Part shown: positions 6,526 through 12,182 of the stretch, in pieces
How positions within the stretch are numbered: the stretch's first letter is position 1
How the letters are laid out: every line of letters begins with the position of its first letter
Origin: JAAOZN01 sp964421575
GTDB taxonomy: Archaea > Thermoproteota > Nitrososphaeria > Nitrososphaerales > JAAOZN01
DNA length: 12,182 bases
Assembly: GCA_964421575.1 (NCBI GenBank)
Contig: CAYQXI010000096.1
Location: 1-12,182 of the forward strand
Reading direction: 5' to 3'
Notes under the pieces: model-generated
The model's input: the letters and a program-made list of their open reading frames with translations, nothing else
What the model was told of the DNA's origin: nothing
The model's database searches: none
Program-made: the position numbers and the translations under genes

Positions 6526-6546
6526 AGCATGGTAGATGGGTAAGGC

Positions 6547-6557
6547 GCTTAAAAAGT
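6547..6557 (-). promoter_or_regulatory. TATA element of the cysteine mini-protein gene
   Basis: The minus strand reads ACTTTTTAAGC, centred about 27 bases before ATG 6525. This fixes the start of that gene downstream of the longer open frame. Confidence 0.5.
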
Positions 6558-6570
6558 TGCGGGTTAAACC

Positions 6571-6576
6571 TTTATC
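6571..6576 (+). promoter_or_regulatory. possible TATA element of the CDF transporter gene
   Basis: TTTATC, within TTAAACCTTTATCC at 6564-6577, is centred about 31 bases before TTG 6605. It is distinct from the mini-protein's element about 22 bases away. Confidence 0.4.
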
Positions 6577-6604
6577 CAGCCTCCGCTCACCTTCATAAAA
6601 GGGG

Positions 6605-7963
6605 TTGAAGAAAACTAGAGCACTTACACTATCACTAGCCGCTATAGCCTCAGTGGTTGTAGTAGAGGGGGCTGCTGGGCTATTAACAAATAGTCTAGCT
6701 CTAATTTCCGACGCACTACACGCCCTCTTTGATGTTATAGCCACGTTAACACTGCTTGTCGCCACGCGTATGTCTCTGAAGCCTCCTGACGAGACACACA
6801 CCTATGGTCATGGGAAGATCGAATCTATAGGAGGCTTTTTAGGCGGTCTTCTCCTCTCCGCGCTTGGGGTCGATATAGTCTGGTCAGCCTTCAGTAGGCT
6901 TGCAGAGGGAGAGCATAATGTTACCCCCGAGTTAGTAGGTTTCTTAGCGATCTTTTACACCTTAGCCATAGATGGCTTAAGGATCTCTGTTCTCCACACT
7001 TCTTTAAAAGGTGAAGAGAGTGCAACGGTGAAAGCTGACCTTTTCCACGCCTTATCAGACCTCTCCTCCACCCTAGTTGCCTTAGCTGGTTATGCAAGCG
7101 CATCATTAAACATATTCATTGGAGACACGCTGGCGGCGCTTACATTATGTGTTCTCATCTTCTACTTGAGCTTAAAGATGGTATACCGCACAAGCCTTGA
7201 TCTGAGTGATGCTGTGCCTAAGAGCATATTTAATAGGGTGAAAGCTAGCATACAGACCCACCCAAATATAAAGCATTTTGATAACCTAAGGATGCGTAGA
7301 GTCGGCGACAAAATATTTGTGGATGTTGACATAACCATACCACAAGAACTCAGCGTCAAAGAAGCAGATCTTATCGCGAGCGATCTGCAGAAGAAGATTC
7401 AAGATACCATAGGCAAGAGCGAGGTTTCGGTTAAACTCAAACCCTCACCTCAACAACCAACGCTTATTGATCGGATTTATCACGTTGCTGGTAAGGTGGA
7501 TGGGGTTAGAGGTGTACATAAAGTTGTTTTGACAGATGTCGGTTCGGCTCAGCATCTGACCCTCCACGTAGAAGTTGACCTGAATCTACCAACCGATAGG
7601 GCGCACGAGATCGCCGAAGAGGTTGAGAGGAGGTTAATAGAAGAGGTTAGCGGAATAGGCTCTGTGACCGTACACATAGAGCCTGCGCAGGAGCGCATCA
7701 AAGCATATGAAATCGACGATAAAGATATGGCGGAAAGCATCAAAGAGATCGTTAAAGCGAACAGATTTGTCAAGAAGGTGGAGGATGTAAAGATGTATGG
7801 CGACGACAAAAGGATGTACGTTGATATAAGATGTGTTTTAAAGGACAACCTTACGGTCGAAGAGGCGCATGCCGTTGCCACAGAGATCGAGAGGAAGATC
7901 GTTGAGAAGTATCAGAGACTTGATGTTACCCTCCACATAGAAACTGAAAGTGACTCAAAATAA
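6605..7963 (+). CDS. cation diffusion facilitator with three tandem cytosolic repeats
   Basis: A 452-residue metal efflux protein of the CDF family (proton-coupled export of zinc or similar divalent ions); family members are usually around 300 residues. Hydrophobic segments fill roughly residues 5-192. Transport-site residues are visible as H39xxxD43 (SDALHALFD) in helix 2 and H148xxxD152 (DLFHALSD) in helix 5, an HD-HD arrangement seen in zinc carriers. HTYGHGKIES at 65-74 is the usual loop motif. Three copies of the ferredoxin-like C-terminal dimer domain then follow, at about 207-281, 287-361 and 373-448. Copies 2 and 3 keep the family histidines (H334 and H357; H422 and H444), while copy 1 has D255 and K277 at those positions. 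The start is TTG 6605, just after AAAAGGGG. The large cytosolic part is the odd feature. Confidence 0.9.
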   Translation: MKKTRALTLSLAAIASVVVVEGAAGLLTNSLALISDALHALFDVIATLTLLVATRMSLKPPDETHTYGHGKIESIGGFLGGLLLSALGVDIVWSAFSRLAEGEHNVTPELVGFLAIFYTLAIDGLRISVLHTSLKGEESATVKADLFHALSDLSSTLVALAGYASASLNIFIGDTLAALTLCVLIFYLSLKMVYRTSLDLSDAVPKSIFNRVKASIQTHPNIKHFDNLRMRRVGDKIFVDVDITIPQELSVKEADLIASDLQKKIQDTIGKSEVSVKLKPSPQQPTLIDRIYHVAGKVDGVRGVHKVVLTDVGSAQHLTLHVEVDLNLPTDRAHEIAEEVERRLIEEVSGIGSVTVHIEPAQERIKAYEIDDKDMAESIKEIVKANRFVKKVEDVKMYGDDKRMYVDIRCVLKDNLTVEEAHAVATEIERKIVEKYQRLDVTLHIETESDSK

Positions 7964-8005
7964 TTTTTGGGACACTCGCCGAAACTTCTAATCTATGGAA
8001 ATAAC

Positions 8006-8013
8006 TTTAAATA
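8006..8013 (+). promoter_or_regulatory. TATA element of the Lys/Glu microprotein gene
   Basis: TTTAAATA lies about 35 bases before ATG 8045, giving a leader of about 10 bases. If the in-frame GTG 8033 were used the spacing would be about 24. The 7964-8044 stretch holds nothing else clear apart from a T5 run directly after the transporter stop. Confidence 0.45.
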
Positions 8014-8044
8014 TTTGGCATACATTATACTTGTGAAGCATAAG

Positions 8045-8113
8045 ATGGCTAAGAAAAAGAAGAAGAAGGCTGCTAAGAAGACCGAAGAAAAGAAAGCTGA
8101 GGAGAAGAAGTAG
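8045..8113 (+). CDS. 22-residue lysine/glutamate microprotein
   Basis: ATG 8045 opens a frame reading MAKKKKKKAAKKTEEKKAEE and then two lysines and TAG. Of 22 residues, 12 are lysine and 4 glutamate: strongly basic at the N-terminal half, mixed in charge after that. It would be a helical or disordered nucleic-acid- or ribosome-associated peptide if made. Support for a real gene is positional: a TATA element at 8006-8013 upstream and a T7 run 17 bases after the stop, a compact transcription unit between two larger genes. An in-frame GTG at 8033 would add MKHK. I cannot assign a family. Short Lys-rich peptides of this kind occur in archaeal ribosomes and chromatin, but that link is speculative. 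The alternative is that this purine-rich stretch is noncoding. Confidence 0.55.
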   Translation: MAKKKKKKAAKKTEEKKAEEKK

Positions 8114-8130
8114 CCCTAACCCACCATCCA

Positions 8131-8137
8131 TTTTTTT
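8131..8137 (+). terminator. T-run terminator after the microprotein
   Basis: A run of seven T on the plus strand, 17 bases after TAG 8111-8113, with no strong hairpin before it. Oligo-T runs alone terminate archaeal RNA polymerase. The run overlaps the final stop codon of the opposite-strand reductase gene. Confidence 0.5.
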
Positions 8138-10256
8138 AACTCAAACCGCACACCGGAGTTGGGCAACCACCTGCATACTCTAAACTCGCTCCGACATACT
8201 GATCAAAAACCTTAGTATCTGGCCTCTCAAATCCACCGAGGTAGAGCACCTGCTCACCTTTACTACCATATCTGTAGACGGTTATCCCCTTGCAGCCCAG
8301 CTTATAGGCTAGCAGATAGACCTTGCGCACATCCTCGGTCGTAGCCTCAAAGGGTAGATTCACAGTCTTAGAAACAGCGTTATCAGTATACTTTTGGAAG
8401 GCAGCCTGCATCTTAACGTGCCACTCAGGAGGCACATCAAAAGCGGTCTGGAAGATCTCCTTCACATGCTCCGGCACCTCAGCTAGCCCCCTTAGGGTTC
8501 CTGTCTTCGCTATCTTATGCATTAGCTGCTCGCTGTAGAAGCCTTCTCTCTTAGCAACCTCCTCAAAGTAGTGGTTTACCTCAAGGAGCTTCGTCCCCTC
8601 GAGCACATTCCTAATGTAGCTGACAGCGAAGATAGGCTCTATTCCGCTTGAGCAGCCTGCTATGATCGAAATCGAGCCTGTTGGGGCTATTGTCGTGACT
8701 GTGGCGTTTCGCATAGCGCTGTAGCCTTTCTTCTCCCAGATGCTCCCGTGGAAGTTTGGGAAGCTTCCTCTTTCTTCTCCGAGCTCTCTTGAGCGCTCTC
8801 TACACACTTCTGTTATGAAGCGCATAACATCTTGAGCGATCTGCAGAGCCTTCTCTGAAGCGTAGGGTACACCAAGCTGTATAAGCATCTCAGCGAAACC
8901 CATAACACCCACACCGATCTTCCTATTCGACTTAGTAACCTGCTCAATCTTCTTCAGAGGAAACTTGTTAGCGTCTATAACATTATCAAGGAATTGAACA
9001 GCCAGCCTCGCTGTCTCCTTCAGCTTATCCCAATCGATCTTACCATCCTTAACCATCTTCGCAAGGTTGATCGAGCCTAGATTACAGGACTCATACGGTA
9101 GGAGGGGCTGCTCACCACACGGGTTAGTAGCCTCTAACCTACCCACGTGAGGTGTAGGGTTAGCTTCATTTATCCTATCTATAAATAGTAGACCCGGGTC
9201 GCCAGTAGACCAAGCCATAGTGACTATGAAGTCGAAGACGCTTCGCGCAGGGATCTTCTTAACCTCTTGACCAGTCCTAGGGTTGATGAGGCTGTACTCT
9301 TCTCCAGCTTCAACCTTCTTCATGAACTCATCAGTTACGGCGACTGAGATGTTAAAGTTGGTTAACGTGTTTCCACCACTCTTGCAGCCTATGAACTCCA
9401 TAATATCTGGGTGTGTGACGTCTAGCACACCCATGTTGGCACCTCGCCTTCTTCCGCCTTGCTTAATCACCTCAGCTGCAGCATCAAATATGCGCATGAA
9501 AGAAACCGGACCTGAGGCTACGCCGTGTGTCGATCTAACTATATCACCTTTAGGCCTCAGTTTAGAGAACGAGAAGCCTGTTCCTCCTCCTGACTGGTGT
9601 ATGAGCGCCATATACTTTAGGGCATCAAAGATCCCCCTAATCGAATCCTCCACAGGTAGTACGAAGCACGCTGAGAGCTGTCCGATCGGGGTTCCAGCAT
9701 TCATGAGCGTGGGCGAATTGGGGAGGAAGTATAACGAGGTCATTAGGTTGTAGAAGGACTTCTCAGCCCTATCTACATCTCCTCCGTAGCGCTTTTCAAC
9801 CTTGGCTATGCAGCGTGCCACACGCCTAAACATCTCCGAAGGTGTTTCTATTATTCTACCAGTATCATCTCGCCTCAGATACCTCTTTTGAAGCACGATC
9901 ACCGCGTTCACAGAGAGCTTAAGGTCGTCTACTACACCAACAAAGCTCTTTGCAGCCCTTATCTCAGCCCTCTTCTTCCTATACAGTATGTATGCCTTAG
10001 CTGTTTCGGCCAACCCTTCTTCTATAAGTGCTTTTTCAACAAGGTCCTGCACCTCCTCTACTGTAGGTATCTTTTTACCAGCTTGCTCCCTCAGCTTCGA
10101 GATGACCTTATCGGCGATCTTCACAGCGGTCTTGCCATCTCCTTGCTGCGTTGCTGTAAGAGCCTTTAAGACGGCGTTTACTATCTTTTCGCGCTTAAAC
10201 TCCTCTACTCTACCGTCGCGCTTTATGATCTGGGTAGGCCAGGGTTTGCTCTGCAC
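8136..10256 (-). CDS. nrdJ: adenosylcobalamin-dependent (class II) ribonucleotide reductase
   Basis: Reduces ribonucleotides to deoxyribonucleotides using a cobalamin-generated thiyl radical. 706 residues. An N-terminal ATP-cone (about 10-100, beginning IIKRDGRVEEFKREKIVNAV) indicates allosteric control by ATP/dATP. The catalytic barrel follows: PNSPTLMNAGTPIGQLSACF at 179-198 with redox C197, NPCGEQP at 378-384 with the thiyl-bearing C380 and catalytic N378 and E382, CNLGSINLA at 391-399, and TIAPTGSISI and GCSSGIEPIF near 522-543. The tail ends GGCPTPVCGLS; C698 and C703 are the likely redox pair that regenerates the active-site disulfide. No small radical subunit gene is near, which supports class II. 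The start is GTG 10256; an ATG two bases upstream is out of frame. No intein is seen. It lies 32 bases behind the cyclophilin-like gene and may be co-transcribed with it. Confidence 0.93.
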   Translation of the reverse strand: MQSKPWPTQIIKRDGRVEEFKREKIVNAVLKALTATQQGDGKTAVKIADKVISKLREQAGKKIPTVEEVQDLVEKALIEEGLAETAKAYILYRKKRAEIRAAKSFVGVVDDLKLSVNAVIVLQKRYLRRDDTGRIIETPSEMFRRVARCIAKVEKRYGGDVDRAEKSFYNLMTSLYFLPNSPTLMNAGTPIGQLSACFVLPVEDSIRGIFDALKYMALIHQSGGGTGFSFSKLRPKGDIVRSTHGVASGPVSFMRIFDAAAEVIKQGGRRRGANMGVLDVTHPDIMEFIGCKSGGNTLTNFNISVAVTDEFMKKVEAGEEYSLINPRTGQEVKKIPARSVFDFIVTMAWSTGDPGLLFIDRINEANPTPHVGRLEATNPCGEQPLLPYESCNLGSINLAKMVKDGKIDWDKLKETARLAVQFLDNVIDANKFPLKKIEQVTKSNRKIGVGVMGFAEMLIQLGVPYASEKALQIAQDVMRFITEVCRERSRELGEERGSFPNFHGSIWEKKGYSAMRNATVTTIAPTGSISIIAGCSSGIEPIFAVSYIRNVLEGTKLLEVNHYFEEVAKREGFYSEQLMHKIAKTGTLRGLAEVPEHVKEIFQTAFDVPPEWHVKMQAAFQKYTDNAVSKTVNLPFEATTEDVRKVYLLAYKLGCKGITVYRYGSKGEQVLYLGGFERPDTKVFDQYVGASLEYAGGCPTPVCGLS

Positions 10257-10288
10257 ATCTAGCTGTTAGGAGGCGCTTGCTTATCAAC

Positions 10289-10669
10289 TTAAGGTGCTAA
10301 GAGGATCGTTATTACGTCCCCGGCTGCCGCGGTGCCTATAACCTCTAGCCCAGATGTCACTTGACCGATCGGGGTCATGCGTTGGCTCAGTTGGCAGTCT
10401 TTCAGGAAGATGCATATAGAGCCGTTTAGAGGGAGGAATGCGATATCACCTCTTTTGAACATTTGGCTCGGCTTCTCTAAGCCCGCTACAATATTTGTGG
10501 TGAAGTATACGAATTCGTCCTTGTATCTTACTGCTCGACCACTTAAGGGGAGGCTGCGTAAAAGAAGCCCGACTGTCAAAGGAGCTTTGTGCCTATGGAA
10601 TTCGCCTTCACACCACCCTTTCCCAGCAACTTCTATCTTTATCGATTTACGCGCAGCAGATATCTGCAT
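10289..10669 (-). CDS. cyclophilin-like fold protein (TM1367/DUF369 type)
   Basis: A 126-residue protein resembling the bacterial and archaeal cyclophilin-like beta-barrel family typified by Thermotoga TM1367. Matching pieces, in order, are a strand SIKIEVAGKG, KAPLTVGLLLRSLPLSGRA, DEFVYFTT, GDIAFLPLNGSICIFL and MTPIGQVTSGLEVIG with a final GDVITILLAP. The fold is known, but peptidyl-prolyl isomerase activity is not established for this group. The frame is open to ATG 10723, which would add 18 residues unlike the family. I chose ATG 10669 because it begins near the family's first strand and leaves the TATA-like element at 10707-10714 outside the gene. It is divergent from rpoK and immediately upstream of the ribonucleotide reductase gene. 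The family is fairly sure; the start is less so. Confidence 0.75.
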   Translation of the reverse strand: MQISAARKSIKIEVAGKGWCEGEFHRHKAPLTVGLLLRSLPLSGRAVRYKDEFVYFTTNIVAGLEKPSQMFKRGDIAFLPLNGSICIFLKDCQLSQRMTPIGQVTSGLEVIGTAAAGDVITILLAP

Positions 10670-10706
10670 ATGTGACCAGCGCTGTGTAAAAGAAGGATAC
10701 CCGTAA

Positions 10707-10714
10707 GATTTATC
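10707..10714. promoter_or_regulatory. AT-rich promoter core between the cyclophilin-like gene and rpoK
   Basis: The plus strand reads GATTTATC and the minus strand GATAAATC. It lies near the middle of the 79-base spacer, about 38 bases before rpoK GTG 10749 and about 42 bases before ATG 10669. It could serve either or both genes with leaders of 12-16 bases. Confidence 0.4.
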
Positions 10715-10748
10715 TCTTACCATAAGTGGTGCTCCCTTAATTCACTAG

Positions 10749-11060
10749 GTGGCTGATTTGTCAGACGCTGTAGCCGCAAGTAAAGCGGTTAGTAAGAAAG
10801 AAAAGGAGGCGAAGCCTAAAAAGGAGAAGGTGCGTATCGGGCCTCCTAGGCTTACTCGATTTGAGCGGGCGAGGATTATTGGCGCAAGGGCGCTGCAGCT
10901 AGCATTAGGCGCTCCACCCTTCATACCTTTAGACCCAAGCATTAAAGACCCGATGACTCTAGCGCGTAAGGAGTTGGAGGCGAAGGCCCTTCCAATATCC
11001 ATAAGAAGAGTACTTCCAGATGGTGAGTATCAAGATATACCGATAGCAGACCTCCTTTAG
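10749..11060 (+). CDS. rpoK: DNA-directed RNA polymerase subunit K (Rpb6/omega homologue)
   Basis: A 103-residue small subunit of the archaeal RNA polymerase that helps assemble and stabilise the core through the largest subunit. The conserved Rpb6 fold begins at about residue 34: LTRFERARIIGARALQLALG at 35-54, APPFIPL, DPMTLARKELEA and the hallmark PISIRRVLPDGEYQDIPI at 82-99. The first 30 residues form a Lys/Ala/Glu-rich tail (SKKEKEAKPKKEKVRI) that looks disordered. Some archaeal RpoK proteins lack such a tail, starting close to the LTR motif, while Rpb6 of eukaryotes has a long acidic one. The start is GTG 10749, chosen because no other good start precedes it after the spacer promoter. 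Alba follows 58 bases downstream under its own TATA element. Confidence 0.93.
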   Translation: MADLSDAVAASKAVSKKEKEAKPKKEKVRIGPPRLTRFERARIIGARALQLALGAPPFIPLDPSIKDPMTLARKELEAKALPISIRRVLPDGEYQDIPIADLL

Positions 11061-11078
11061 TGGAGGGGTGAAAATACA

Positions 11079-11086
11079 TTTATATA
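11079..11086 (+). promoter_or_regulatory. TATA element of the Alba gene
   Basis: TTTATATA is centred about 36 bases before ATG 11119, a strong match to the archaeal TATA consensus. It would give a leader of about 10 bases and expression independent of rpoK. Confidence 0.6.
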
Positions 11087-11118
11087 GAGTATGGTTGGAA
11101 GTGTTGTGCTGATGCGCT

Positions 11119-11478
11119 ATGTCTAAAGCAAACGCCAAGTCTAAAAATACATCTGAGAGTGCGGCTGCTGCGAGCCAACCTGCGGAGAAGAAGCCTGCAA
11201 GAACCTCGCCTCCCAACCACATCTTCATAGGAAAGAAGCCAGTAATGAGCTATGCTATGTCTGCTCTAATCCAGCTTGCACAAACAGGTGAAGTCGTTCT
11301 TAAGGCTAGGGGAATGGTGATATCCAGAGCGGTAGATGTCGCCGAGATTATAACAAAGAGGCTAGGTAATAACGCCTACGAAGTCAAGAACATTGTGATA
11401 GATACAGAGCAAGTCGGTGAGGGCGAGAACGCTAGGAACGTCTCGACGATCGAGATCAAAGTAGGAAGGAAGCAGTAA
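11119..11478 (+). CDS. albA: chromatin protein Alba
   Basis: A DNA/RNA-binding protein that dimerises and coats archaeal nucleic acid. 119 residues. The core starts near residue 34: HIFIGKKPVMSYAMSAL, where K39-K40 correspond to the two lysines that contact DNA and, in Sulfolobus, are subject to acetylation. It continues with VVLKARGMVISRAVDVAEII and ends STIEIKVGRKQ. Family members are usually 90-100 residues; the excess here is an N-terminal tail of about 30 residues rich in Ser, Ala, Lys and Pro. ATG 11119 fits the TATA spacing, and no internal start would remove the tail and keep the first strand until a codon within the core. A strong promoter of its own fits an abundant protein. The end is five bases from the convergent apgM gene. 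Confidence 0.93.
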   Translation: MSKANAKSKNTSESAAAASQPAEKKPARTSPPNHIFIGKKPVMSYAMSALIQLAQTGEVVLKARGMVISRAVDVAEIITKRLGNNAYEVKNIVIDTEQVGEGENARNVSTIEIKVGRKQ

Positions 11479-11483
11479 ACAGC

Positions 11484-12182
11484 TTAACGGCTATCGGGTA
11501 GGAAGGAATAAGCTCTCTCGAGAACCTCCTTACCTATTAGACTCCCTAAACTCCCTCTCCTACAATCTTTTTCAGTAAACCTACAAGGCCCGTCTTTACC
11601 AGCTTTACCACCAGTTATAAGAAGCGGCACAGGATCAGCTGAGTGAGCCCTTAAGGTGCAGGGTGTTGAGTGATCAGCAGATATAACCACTACAACTCGA
11701 TCTAAGTCGATGTTGAGAAGCAGCTTGCTGAAGAAGTGCTGATCTATATCCTCTATGACCTTCTTCTTACCCCAAGCGTCACCATCGTGCCCTGGTTCAT
11801 CCGGACCCTTCAAGTGAACGTAGACACCACTGTATCTCGTGAGCAACTCTAGAGTCTTCTTCGCTTTAGCGGCGTAGTCCTTTAACCCGCCTGCCTCAAA
11901 GCTATGCATGCCAGTGATCTTTGCGACACCCCTCTCCACGGGCATATCTGTTAATGCTGCGAAGCGCATCTTGAATCTATCGTAAATCGATTTGACTGAG
12001 GGGAGTTCGCTCCCAGCGTCTCTGAGAAGCACAGCGTTACCAGGTAGCTGCCCTCTCTTTATGCGCTCTTTGTTTACCGGATGGTCTTTCAGCACCTTAA
12101 GAGCCTGTTTAGTAAACTCGTTTACGAGCTCGGCTGCAAGTCTAGCAGCTTTTGTATCTTCTAAGGGTTTCGCTTCTTTTAT
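11484..12182 (-). CDS. apgM: 2,3-bisphosphoglycerate-independent phosphoglycerate mutase, archaeal type (5' part missing)
   Basis: Interconverts 3- and 2-phosphoglycerate in glycolysis and gluconeogenesis. The frame is open to the right edge, giving 232 C-terminal residues; complete archaeal enzymes have about 400, so the catalytic N-terminal part is outside. Visible family features in order: HPVNKERIKRGQLPGNAVLL near the left of the fragment, GMHSFEAGGLKDYA, VHLKGPDEPGHDGD, and the metal-binding ADHSTPCTLRAHSADPVPLL. This alkaline-phosphatase-superfamily enzyme uses two divalent metal ions; the aspartate and histidines in DHSTP and AHS are among the ligands. A GTG at 12095 could open a shorter frame, but the residues upstream continue the family sequence, so it is internal. 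The gene ends five bases from the Alba stop. Confidence 0.92.
   Translation of the reverse strand: MKEAKPLEDTKAARLAAELVNEFTKQALKVLKDHPVNKERIKRGQLPGNAVLLRDAGSELPSVKSIYDRFKMRFAALTDMPVERGVAKITGMHSFEAGGLKDYAAKAKKTLELLTRYSGVYVHLKGPDEPGHDGDAWGKKKVIEDIDQHFFSKLLLNIDLDRVVVVISADHSTPCTLRAHSADPVPLLITGGKAGKDGPCRFTEKDCRRGSLGSLIGKEVLERAYSFLPDSR

Noticed and set aside
6526..6801. An open frame extends the cysteine mini-protein upstream to 6801.
   Set aside because: It lies antisense over the start of the CDF gene, has a Ser/Ala/Thr-rich composition unlike the rest, and would place the TATA element at 6547-6557 inside the gene.
7964..7968. T5 run right after the CDF stop as a strong terminator.
   Set aside because: It is short and without hairpin; it may contribute to termination but cannot be called with confidence.
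9283..10269. Several plus-strand open frames opposite the reductase gene.
   Set aside because: They mirror the codon pattern of nrdJ, whose motifs run through the whole length without a break.
10670..10723. An 18-residue N-terminal extension of the cyclophilin-like protein from ATG 10723.
   Set aside because: The added residues do not resemble the family and would include the only good TATA element of the spacer. Kept as an alternative start.

Overview
This window looks like chromosomal DNA of an archaeon, probably a thermophile-related member of the TACK/Thermoproteota-type lineages (Thaumarchaeota, Aigarchaeota or Bathyarchaeota-like). That placement is inferred from gene content alone and no marker here fixes the phylum. 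The archaeal signs are an RpoK (eukaryotic Rpb6-like) RNA polymerase subunit, the chromatin protein Alba, a FlaK-type preflagellin/prepilin peptidase, an archaeal ApgM phosphoglycerate mutase and a DUF166 protein. Several genes also have a TATA element about 24-31 bases before the start codon, which suggests leaderless or very short-leader transcripts. Start codons are ATG, GTG and TTG.

Layout. The left edge has a truncated DUF166 gene (-), a small membrane protein (-) and an AbrB-type regulator (-). Facing away from AbrB across a 61-base spacer are a PMT-like membrane glycosyltransferase and the archaeal prepilin peptidase (both +). Next come ammonia-dependent NAD synthetase (-) and nicotinate phosphoribosyltransferase (+), divergently transcribed. 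They are consecutive functions of Preiss-Handler NAD salvage, apart from the adenylyl transfer step. A FUN14-like membrane protein (-) follows, then a basic putative DNA-binding protein (+) and a four-cysteine mini-protein (-). The mini-protein diverges from a cation diffusion facilitator (+) with three tandem cytosolic repeats. After these are a 22-residue Lys/Glu microprotein (+), an adenosylcobalamin-type ribonucleotide reductase and a cyclophilin-like protein (both -), RpoK and Alba (+), and the C-terminal part of ApgM (-), cut by the right edge.

Overall the region is compact housekeeping DNA: NAD and deoxynucleotide metabolism, transcription, chromatin and glycolysis. Genes are often divergent with short spacers, or convergent with ends that touch or overlap. 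No gene-free stretch exceeds 300 bases; the longest spacers are about 170 bases (7964-8135, which holds the microprotein), about 115 bases (5719-5833) and 91 bases (868-958). I saw no tRNA, rRNA, CRISPR array, insertion sequence or phage gene. The observations most worth a second look are the triple-repeat metal transporter, the microprotein, the TATA elements apparently shared by divergent genes, and several small unassigned proteins. I found no multi-gene cluster that I would call a new defence or mobile system.
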